IMG/VR virus record: IMGVR_UViG_3300042540_000578 | Span: 1 to 40,374 of that record | Direction: 5' to 3' (one strand) | Length of the DNA stretch: 40,374 bases | Origin: a virus | Shown here: positions 22,049 through 29,600 of the stretch, in pieces | Layout: each line of letters opens with the position of its first letter | Numbering within the stretch: position 1 is the first letter of the stretch | The notes under the pieces: model-generated | What the model was told of the DNA's origin: nothing | Databases searched by the model: none | Seen by the model: only the letters and a program-made list of their open reading frames with translations | Translations under genes and position numbers: made by a program

Positions 22049-22704
22049 TCCTGTTGGTGATGACCGACGGTCGCCTTGACTGCATTGAGCAGACGATTGA
22101 GTCGGCCCGCGAGAACCTGTTGGGCCAGGTGACCTACAAGGTCATCCACGACGACACCGGGGACGAGGCTCACCGCGATTACCTGCGCGGAGCGTTCCCC
22201 GATTTCGAAGTGATTGGTCAGCCGACCCGCCAGGGGTTCGGTGGGGCGATCCGGTCGGCGTGGAGCCATCTGCGGGGCCGCAACGAGAAGTTCGTGTTCC
22301 ACCTCGAGGACGACTTCACGTTCAACGAGCCGTTGCCGCTGTACATGATGGAACGGGTGTTGGATCGGAACCCGTCGCTGGTGCAGTTGGCGTTGCGACG
22401 GCAGCCGTGGAACGACGCCGAACGTGCCGCAGGCGGCATCGTTGAGCAGCATCCTGACGATTACACCGAGTGTTCCGACGGCATCTCCGAATGGTTGGAG
22501 CATCGCCGGTTTTTTACGACGAACCCGAGCGTGTATCGGACGACGTTGATCGCGAAGGGTTGGCCTGAGGGCGACCATTCGGAGGGCGTGTTCGGGATCA
22601 AGTTGTGTGAGAACCCGGCGACGAGGTTCGGGTACTGGGGGCGTCGCACTGATCCTCCGAAGGTGCATCACATCGGCGACCACAGAGCCGGGACGGGGTA
22701 CTGA
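22045..22704 (+). CDS. Glycosyltransferase family 2-like (third of five)
   Basis: A 219-residue protein, GTGA overlap. MILLVMTDGRLDCIEQTIESA is the first strand and helix; KFVFHLEDDFTFNEPLPLY is the E-D-D metal site; the C-terminal WPEGDHSEGVFGIKLCENP and GDHRAGTGY parts probably bind the acceptor and close the active site. This type occurs in several phages as a single gene. Here it is in a five-gene block. Confidence 0.8.
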   Translation: MILLVMTDGRLDCIEQTIESARENLLGQVTYKVIHDDTGDEAHRDYLRGAFPDFEVIGQPTRQGFGGAIRSAWSHLRGRNEKFVFHLEDDFTFNEPLPLYMMERVLDRNPSLVQLALRRQPWNDAERAAGGIVEQHPDDYTECSDGISEWLEHRRFFTTNPSVYRTTLIAKGWPEGDHSEGVFGIKLCENPATRFGYWGRRTDPPKVHHIGDHRAGTGY

Positions 22705-23459
22705 TGATCACTGCCGGTATCAGCATGGTGCGCGACGAGGCCGACATCATCGAAACGACCGTCAGGCACATGCTCACCCAAGTCGACATCGTGATCGTCG
22801 CCGACAACCGGAGCGTGGACGGCACTCGCGAGATCCTTGACGGTCTGCCGGTGCATGTGATCGATGACCCTGAGCGCGGCTACTTCCAGTCCGAGAAGAT
22901 GACCCGCCTCGCCCACCTCGCACGGCTCGAGTACCGGGCAGACTGGGTTGTTCCGTTCGACGCCGACGAGTGGTGGTTCCACCCCGACGGGCGCATCGGT
23001 GACGTGCTCGAAACGGTCGAGCATTGGCCGATCGTGACCGCCGAACTCTACGACCACATCGCGACCGGCGACGATCTTCCTGGCATGTCTCCTGTGGCTG
23101 CGATGTCGTGGCGAAGGGCTACGCCGGCACCGTTGCCGAAGGTGGCGTGCCGCACCGCAGCGGATCTCGTCATCCACCAGGGCAACCACGGCGCGAACTA
23201 CACCGACCCGAAGCCGGTCACCGCCGGCCTCCAGGTGCGGCACTTCCCGTACCGGTCCCCGGAGCAGTTCGCCCGCAAAGCGATCAACGGCGCCGAAGCC
23301 TACGCGGCAACGGATCTCCCTGAGGATATGGGGAAGCATTGGCGTGACTACGGTGCGCTCGCAGCGGCGCACGGTGAAGAGGCGTTGCATGACGTGTTCC
23401 GCGACTGGTTCTGGGTGGCGACCCCGACACCGGATCTGGTGTTCGACCCCGTCCTGTGA
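22704..23459 (+). CDS. Glycosyltransferase family 2-like (fourth of five)
   Basis: A 251-residue protein, TGATG overlap. ITAGISMVRDEADIIETTVRHML is the typical N-terminus of the M-V-R-D/N-E-x-x-x-I glycosyltransferases; VIVADNRSVDGTREIL and DWVVPFDADEWWFHPDG give the nucleotide and metal (DAD) sites. Later parts (HQGNHGANYTDPKP, VRHFPYRSPEQFARKAING) match the acceptor half of the same group. Likely a soluble enzyme; sugar and target unknown. Confidence 0.85.
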   Translation: MITAGISMVRDEADIIETTVRHMLTQVDIVIVADNRSVDGTREILDGLPVHVIDDPERGYFQSEKMTRLAHLARLEYRADWVVPFDADEWWFHPDGRIGDVLETVEHWPIVTAELYDHIATGDDLPGMSPVAAMSWRRATPAPLPKVACRTAADLVIHQGNHGANYTDPKPVTAGLQVRHFPYRSPEQFARKAINGAEAYAATDLPEDMGKHWRDYGALAAAHGEEALHDVFRDWFWVATPTPDLVFDPVL

Positions 23460-24112
23460 TCTCGGTCATTGTCCCGTGGCAACCTGGGTGCGAGTACCGG
23501 GAACGCAACTGGCAGTACCTCCGACCGTTCTGGGAACGGTTCGGTGAAGTCATCGAAGGTGTCTGCGCCGGCCCGTGGTCGAAAGGCTCTGCGGTACGAG
23601 ACGGGCTCTCGAGGGCGCAGGGCGACAAGGTCATCGTCGCTGACGCTGATGTGTGGGTCGATCCCACCGATGCGTTGGAAGCGGACACCGCGTGGGCGGT
23701 CCCGCACCTGAAAGTGCATCGCCTGTCGGACGAGTCGACGGTGCGGATGATCGGCGGGGAACCGTGGCGCAGCCTGCCGTTGGATCGCAGCAACCGGCGC
23801 GACAGCCGCCCGTACAACGGGCAGTGCGGCGGCGGTGTCGTCGTGCTCAACCGGTCAGTCCTTGAGTCATGCCTGCCCGACCCACGGTTCGTTGGGTGGG
23901 GGCATGAGGACGTGGCGTGGGACGCCGCCCTGACCTCCCTGTTCGGCCCTCCATGGCGAGGGAACGCCGATCTCGTCCACCTGTGGCACCCAGCCCAGCC
24001 ACGCATCGACAGGGCCACAGGATCGCACCAGAGCAAACACCTGATGCGCCGCTACCTGCACGCCGCACGCCGACCTGACCTGATACGCGGAATTCTGATG
24101 GAGGTGTCGTGA
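23456..24112 (+). CDS. Glycosyltransferase with galactosyltransferase-like GWGxED motif (fifth of five)
   Basis: A 218-residue protein, GTGA overlaps at both ends. SVIVPWQPGCEYRERNWQYL starts the fold; KVIVADADVWVDP is the DxD site; QCGGGVVVLNRSVL and RFVGWGHEDVAWD match the N-terminal galactosyltransferase-like GWGxED motif that contributes the catalytic acid. It is the last glycosyltransferase before head-closure genes resume. The five share a general GT-A layout but differ clearly in motifs, so they probably make different linkages. Confidence 0.85.
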   Translation: MISVIVPWQPGCEYRERNWQYLRPFWERFGEVIEGVCAGPWSKGSAVRDGLSRAQGDKVIVADADVWVDPTDALEADTAWAVPHLKVHRLSDESTVRMIGGEPWRSLPLDRSNRRDSRPYNGQCGGGVVVLNRSVLESCLPDPRFVGWGHEDVAWDAALTSLFGPPWRGNADLVHLWHPAQPRIDRATGSHQSKHLMRRYLHAARRPDLIRGILMEVS

Positions 24113-24444
24113 GCTTCGAATCGTTCATGGTTCACGACCTGACCATCGTCCGTCCCGGCACCGCCACCGGCCGCGGTTCCGATGTGGTGAAGGACTGGGC
24201 GACAGCGACCGATACCGCGGCGACCGGTTGGATCGCCCAGGCGAATGCTGACGATGTACGCGACGACCGTGCCGGCGACGTGTCCGAATGGACGTTGCAA
24301 ACAGCGGCGGCGACCGACATCGCTCCGGGTGACCGGGTGGTGTGGGGCGACCTGACGTTCGATGTGGTCGGCCGGCCGAACCCGGCGTGGACCCCGCGAG
24401 GCGAGCATCACATCGAGGCCCGGTTGCGGGTTGTGGAGGGCTGA
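24109..24444 (+). CDS. Head-closure (stopper) protein
   Basis: A 111-residue beta-rich protein, GTG in a GTGA overlap. The pattern FMVHDLTIVRPGTATG, ATGWIAQANADDV, a turn at IAPGDRVVWGDLTFDVVGRPNPAWTP, and a last strand HHIEARLRVVEG is that of SPP1 gp16 / HK97 gp7-type stoppers, which close the DNA channel. Its position after the adaptor (apart from the glycosyltransferases) and before the tail terminator supports the call. Confidence 0.75.
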   Translation: MSFESFMVHDLTIVRPGTATGRGSDVVKDWATATDTAATGWIAQANADDVRDDRAGDVSEWTLQTAAATDIAPGDRVVWGDLTFDVVGRPNPAWTPRGEHHIEARLRVVEG

Positions 24445-24725
24445 TGGCTGAGAACCCGATCCCCCGGCAGATCCCACCCGAGTACTACCTGACTGCCCGC
24501 AAGATCCTTGTGTTGCCGACCGTTGAGGCTCGGCTGAACAAGATCGCAGAGAAGGTCAAGCGGCGTGCCGGCGCTGGTCATGAGGTCAAGAACGACCGCA
24601 CGCGGGACCGTGTCCGAGTCCAGGTGTTCACCGCGTCGAACACAGCGAAGGCTGCCGAGGCGTCCGACAAGACGTTGAGCAAGGCGTTCGCTGCCGAGCG
24701 CACCACCCCGAGGCGTCCGCTGTGA
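24444..24725 (+). CDS. Neck / head-tail joining protein, small
   Basis: A 93-residue protein, TGATG overlap upstream and GTGA downstream. A helical start (PEYYLTARKILVLPTVEARLNKIAEKVKRRA) is followed by strands and a short tail (SKAFAAERTTPRRPL). The order and the central strand pair suggest a reduced form of the HK97 gp10 neck family, shorter than the usual 120-150 residues. The evidence is mainly position. Confidence 0.6.
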   Translation: MAENPIPRQIPPEYYLTARKILVLPTVEARLNKIAEKVKRRAGAGHEVKNDRTRDRVRVQVFTASNTAKAAEASDKTLSKAFAAERTTPRRPL

Positions 24726-25138
24726 ACGACCCGGTCCTGTTTCCCGACACCACCGAGGTGGTCATCAACGGGCTGGTCGATGTGCTTCCCGACGACGGCT
24801 ACGACATCGGCCTCTACTCGACTGTGCCGAACCCTCGCCCCGCCGAGTTCGTTGTCATCGAACGCGTCGGCGGTCCCCGAGCGAACATCGCTCAGGACTC
24901 AGCTCATCTCGCTGTTGACTGCTGGTCAACCAGCGACGTTGACGCACACAACCTCGCCCAGATCGTCCGGGCTCGCATCGCAGCGATGCAAGGAACAGTC
25001 ATCGATGACCAGGCCGTCGGCCGAGTCGATGAACTGTCAGGCCCGTCACGCAACCCGGACCCTGTGTCCTCACAGGACCGGTACAGCTTTCAGGTGGCCG
25101 TCGCTGTCAGGGGTTCAACCCTCGACACCGGTTCCTGA
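24722..25138 (+). CDS. Tail terminator protein
   Basis: A 138-residue alpha/beta protein, GTG in a GTGA overlap. PDTTEVVINGLVDVLPDDGYDIGLYSTVPNPRPAEFVVIERVGG, then AVDCWSTSDVDAHNLAQIVRARIAAMQG and RYSFQVAVAVRG, matches terminators of lambda gpU type, which form the ring ending tail growth. The major tail protein follows after a structured gap. No oddities. Confidence 0.75.
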   Translation: MNDPVLFPDTTEVVINGLVDVLPDDGYDIGLYSTVPNPRPAEFVVIERVGGPRANIAQDSAHLAVDCWSTSDVDAHNLAQIVRARIAAMQGTVIDDQAVGRVDELSGPSRNPDPVSSQDRYSFQVAVAVRGSTLDTGS

Positions 25139-25153
25139 CAGGTCAATCGCCCC

Positions 25154-25221
25154 ATAGGGGTGCTTGAGCAGACCGCCCAGATGGCGGTCGTGAAGTCCCA
25201 CGCCACAAGAGACACCCCTAT
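25154..25221 (+). promoter_or_regulatory. Nested hairpin leader before the major tail protein
   Basis: ATAGGGGTG (25154-25162) and CACCCCTAT (25213-25221) form a perfect 9-bp outer stem. Inside it, GACCGCC (25171-25177) and GGCGGTC (25183-25189) form a perfect 7-bp hairpin. The element fills the 125-base gap before the major tail protein gene. It may stabilise or start a strong tail-protein transcript, or end the head transcript; no known riboswitch is recognised. Confidence 0.5.
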
Positions 25222-25263
25222 CCGGCGCGCCTGAGCGCGTGCCGGCTGACCTTGGAGGTCAAA

Positions 25264-25839
25264 GTGGCAGGAACATCCGAAAACGTCCGGATCTGGACGA
25301 GCGCCGACGTGTACACGGCGCCCGAGGGCACGACCCTCCCGACCAACATCGCTTCGGCGCTCAACGCGGCGTTCGACCCGGTCGGCTACATCAGCCAGGA
25401 CGACGCGATCTCGCTCGAGTTCTCCTCGGACGACACCGATCACTACGCCTACGGCTCGGTCTACATCCGCAAGACCAGCATCAAGGCCAAGACGACCCTG
25501 TCGTTCACCGCCCTCGAGGACACCGACATCGTCTACCAGCTGGCCTACCCCGGCTCCGACTCGACCACCGCCACCGGCATCACCACCCGCACGACCCGAC
25601 CGAAGAACCTCGGTCTGGCCGTGGTCGCGATGGTCGTGGAGCTGACCGACGGCACCATCACCAAGCGTCTCGCGATCCCGCGTGCCCAGGTGACGATCGC
25701 CGGTTCGGCGTCGCTGTCGGACAACGAGATGGCTGGCGTCCCGATGGTCGTGGACATGCTCGGCACCACCGACGGTGGAGGCGACACCTACTTCTCCATC
25801 GAGATCACCGACGACCCCGGAGCGATCGCTCCGTCCTGA
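25264..25839 (+). CDS. Major tail protein
   Basis: A 191-residue beta-rich protein; GTG at 25264 with GGAGGTCAAA immediately upstream. AGTSENVRIWTSADVYTAPEGTTLP, then FDPVGYISQDDAISLEFSSDDTDHYAYGSVYIRK, matches major tail tube proteins of actinophages, with the usual KAKTTLSFTALEDTDIVYQLAYPG core. No C-terminal Ig domain is added. It polymerises around the tape measure. It is followed by a hairpin that may set its transcript level. Confidence 0.85.
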   Translation: MAGTSENVRIWTSADVYTAPEGTTLPTNIASALNAAFDPVGYISQDDAISLEFSSDDTDHYAYGSVYIRKTSIKAKTTLSFTALEDTDIVYQLAYPGSDSTTATGITTRTTRPKNLGLAVVAMVVELTDGTITKRLAIPRAQVTIAGSASLSDNEMAGVPMVVDMLGTTDGGGDTYFSIEITDDPGAIAPS

Positions 25840-25851
25840 TCGTCACGTTCG

Positions 25852-25889
25852 GGCGGGTGGGGTTCTCTGGCGTGGGCGCCCCACCCGCC
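25852..25889 (+). terminator. Hairpin after the major tail gene
   Basis: GGCGGGTGGGG (25852-25862) and CCCCACCCGCC (25879-25889) pair perfectly over 11 bp around a 16-base loop, 13 bases after the stop of the major tail gene. There is no T-run. A partial terminator lowering expression of downstream tail genes is the likely role. Confidence 0.6.
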
Positions 25890-25938
25890 TGTCACACACA
25901 AGTTGCTCACGCCGCCACGCTTGTAAGGAGCCCATGCC

Positions 25939-26250
25939 ATGAGTGAAGCCATCCCGAAGTTGCGTCTCGCCGACGTGAAGGAACGTCTGGTCGACAAGTA
26001 CGCGATCGAGGTCGAACTGTCCGACGGCACCGTCCTGCGGATCGATCCGCCCGAACTGTGGTCGGACAAGTGCCGCCAGGTGCTCACCGACCCGTCGAAG
26101 AACGACATCGATCTGGGCCGGGAGATGATGGGCAAGGCGAGCTGGGACAAGTTCGTTGCCGATGGCGGCACCGGAGCCCTGTTCGCCCATCTCCTCCAGG
26201 AGCGGTATCAGTTGACCAAGGGGGAATCGGAAGCCTCCTCGACTTCCTAG
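25939..26250 (+). CDS. Tail assembly chaperone, short form (gpG-like)
   Basis: A 103-residue protein, ATG preceded by AAGGAG. IPKLRLADVKERLVDKYAIEVELSDGTVLRIDPPELWSD, with a helical second half ending in HLLQERYQLTKGE, matches the first of the two tail chaperones that bracket the tape measure. Near the end the frame passes through AAG-GGG-GAA, where ribosomes can slip back one base to make the long form. Three-quarters or more of products would normally stop at 26250. Confidence 0.8.
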   Translation: MSEAIPKLRLADVKERLVDKYAIEVELSDGTVLRIDPPELWSDKCRQVLTDPSKNDIDLGREMMGKASWDKFVADGGTGALFAHLLQERYQLTKGESEASSTS

Positions 26251-26636
26251 GAAGGTACGAGGGGGCTCTCGAGTCCGACCTGTTGAGGTTCTGGAACCTT
26301 GACCTACACCGCGACCTCGGCACCGACCGGTTGTCATGGCGACGCTTGTCGGTGTTGATCGCGAACCTTCCTCGCGAGTCGTCAACGGTGCGCGAGATCC
26401 TCGGTGGCGAGTACGCGTCGTGGACAACGACTGACTGGCTGCTCGCAGGCGTGATCGATGTGTTGCACGGCGCGAACTGGCAACGCGGTGGCGGTAAGGG
26501 CACACGCCCGAGGCCGTTCCCGCGGCCGCTGTCGCTCCCGGAGCAGGAACGCAAGCAGCGTGAACACGCTGATGCACAGGAACGAGTCACGCGTCTGCGT
26601 GAGCGACGCAAGGAGGTGGACGGTGGCAGCAGGTAA
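25939..26636 (+). CDS. Tail assembly chaperone, long form (gpGT-like) by -1 frameshift
   Basis: The frame 26223-26636 lacks a good start of its own and continues the short chaperone in the -1 frame. A G5AA run at 26220-26226 is the natural slip place, so the product can be written as 25939-26223 joined to 26223-26636, about 232 residues. The extension contains LLRFWNLDLHRDLGTDRLSWRRLSVLIANLPRES-type helices and a charged end (EQERKQREHADAQERVTRLRERR), typical of T-type extensions. It overlaps the tape-measure start. The exact slip site is inferred. Confidence 0.75.
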
Positions 26637-29600
26637 CGATCTCGCAGTCGCTTACGTTCAGCTGTTGCCGTCGTTCGACAAGTTCTACACGCGCATGCGT
26701 GCCGAGGCTTCGGCGAACGCAACGAAGTTCGAGAAGTACGGGTCCGATGCCGGTAAGGCGTGGGGCAAGGGTTTCGCTGCGAACGCCCAGGCAATCCCGA
26801 AGTCGACTGGCTCCGCTCCCGTTGGGGGCGGGGCCAGTGGCGCGTCTGCGGCAGCGTCAGCGTTGGCTGCGGGTGTCGGCGCAGAGCTCGGCGCCGCGGA
26901 GGGTGTCGCTGAGACGGCGGGCATCAACACGGGCGCAGCGTTCGCTGCTGGCCTTTCATCGAAGTCGGCGGCGATCTCGGGGCTGGGCACGGCTCTCACG
27001 TCGGCGGTCACGGTGCCGCTCGCCGGCATCGGGTTCCTCTCCTCCAGGGCGGCGCTCGATTTCGAGTCGGGGTTCACCGGGGTCCGAAAGACGACCAACG
27101 CCACAGAGGAACAGTTCGCGCTGCTCGAGGAGCAGATCCGTGCGACCGCCCGCGAGATCCCGGTCACGACCGAGGAACTGTCGAAGATCGCCGAGTTGGG
27201 TTCGCAGTCAGGTGTCCCGATTGATGACCTGATGGAGTTCACTCGGACGATCGCCGACCTTGGCGTGTCGACGAACATCGTCGCTGAGGATGCTGCGCTG
27301 CTCCTCGCCCAGTTCGCGTCGATCACCCAGTTGCCGACCGACCAGTTCGACAACCTTGGTGCGACGATCGTGGACCTGGGCAACAAGCTCGCCACCACTG
27401 AGGACAGGATCGTTCTGCTCGGTCAGCGGCTCGCTGCGACCGGCACACAGATCGGGTTGAGTCAGCAGGAGATCCTTGGTTTCTCGGCTGCCTTGTCGTC
27501 GGTTGGTTTGCAGCCGGAAGCGGCCGGCACCGCGTTCTCTCGGGTGTTCCAGAAGATCAACGACGCGGTGACGACCGGTAACGCCGAGTTGAAGCAGTTC
27601 GCTGACCTGGCGGGGCTCACGAACGACGAGTTCCGCAGCCTCTATGAGACTGATCCGGCGGCGTTGATCGAACGGGTTGTGCTCGGTTTGAGCGAGGTCG
27701 CCGAGTCGGGTTCGACCACCCCGATCCTCGAGGATCTGTCGCTGATCGACGCTCGTATCAGGGACTCGTTGCAGCGTCTCGCTGCGAGCGACAACGTCAT
27801 CGGCGACGCGATCGACATTGCCAACACGGCGTTCCCTGACAACACGGCGTTGGCTGTTGAGGCCGAGAAGCGGTATGCGACCGCCGAGTCGAAGTTGCAG
27901 ATCTTCCTCAACAGGTTGAAGGACGCCGGCATCGATATCGGCGAAGCGATCCTGCCTGCGGTGGTGGGTGTGGCCGAGGCGTTGCAGCCGGTGATCGCCG
28001 GGTTCGGTGGGATCGCATCCGCGGTCGCGAACCTGCCTGGCCCGTTGAACGAGATCGTGGTCGGGTTCGGCGCGATCGCGATTGCTGGTGGGCCGCTGCT
28101 GGCTTTGGTGGGGCGTATCGGCACGGGGTTTGCGTCGGCCGGCGGATACTTCACGAAGAGTGCTGCGGAGGCGACTGCGGCCGCGGCTGCGACGAAGGCT
28201 GCGGCTGTTGAGCAGGCCGCGGCGCAGGCCGCGGTGGCCCGTTCGCAGCGAGCGACGACAGGGGGGTTCATCACCTCTGGCCCGGTGTCTGGTGGGGCGA
28301 CGGCTGGTGCGGCTGCTGCCGGGGAGAAGGTCGCGAAGGCGAACGACACGGCGGCGAAGTCGACCGGGAAGCTCCGCGGGGCGATCGGTGGGTTGAACCC
28401 GGCGGTGCTCGGGTTGACCGCTGCGGTCGGCGCCGGCATCGCGATCTACGAGGCGTGGTCGTCAGCGAAGGCTGAGGCGGCTGCAGCAACGGACAGCCTC
28501 GCTGATGCTCTTGTGGGTGAGGGCGACGCGCTGAACTCGACAACGACCGCGGTTCGCGACCAGTTGAGCGACCTCGGGGTCGAGGGCGACCTGTCGAAGG
28601 CCGGTCTGTCGGTGCGTGGCGTGTCCGAAGAACTGCGCCGTGTCCCTGGTGAGGCTGAGAAGTTCCGGCGGGCGTTCCAGAACATCGGCGAGGACTTCGA
28701 CGGCGAGAACCCTCTGACCCGTCCTTTCGGCGGCACGTCCGGTTCGTTCGACGACGCGATCAAGGCAGCAGAGGACGCCGGGGTACAGATCCCCGAGTCG
28801 ATCCGAAAGATCGGCGAGGCTGTCGACGAAGGCGCGATCAGCCCCGACGCAGGCCGCGAACTCATCAACGCGATCGTTGACGCCGACAAGGCGACCGAAA
28901 GTGCGACCACCAGCATCGAAGGCAACTTCAATGACCTGAAGAACGCTGCCAGCGATTTCGGTATCGACCTCGACCCGTTCGTCGACAGGTTCAACGCAGC
29001 CGACGGCGACCTTGAGAAGCAGCGACAGGTCATCGATCAGGTGCTTGCCAAGTATCCCGAGCTTGCACCGATCATCGGTCGTGTCGCGGACGAGGCATCG
29101 GTCGCTCAGGACAGCCTCGGCGGGCTCTCGCAGGGGTTTGCGTCGTCGGCTCAGGGTGCGTCGTCGTTGGAGCGGCAGTTGGGCCGTGTCGACGCGATGC
29201 TCAAGTTGTCGTCGGGGTCGTTCCAGGCTGCCCGGTCGGCAGCCGAGGCGTATCTCTCAGCGATCGAGAACAGTTCGGCGTTCGACAACATTGTGGCGTC
29301 GTCGCTTGCTGCGGGTGAGGCGATCAAGGGGTTGTGGGAGGGCGGCGGGTTCCGCCAGTCCGAAGAGGAACGCCAGCAGTTGGCTCGCGAGGCGGCGCAG
29401 GAACAGGACCGGCTCGCGACAGAGGCGCGCGACGCTGCCACGGACATCGGCAATTTGACCGACAGGATGCGGGCACTCAACCCGCAACTGGAAATTCTGA
29501 GGATCAACTCGGAGGCGGCGGCTTCTGCCGGTAACGCGTTCCGCGAGTCGATCGAGAACTCCTCAAGCCTGGATGACATCGCCGGGTCGGTCATCTCGCT

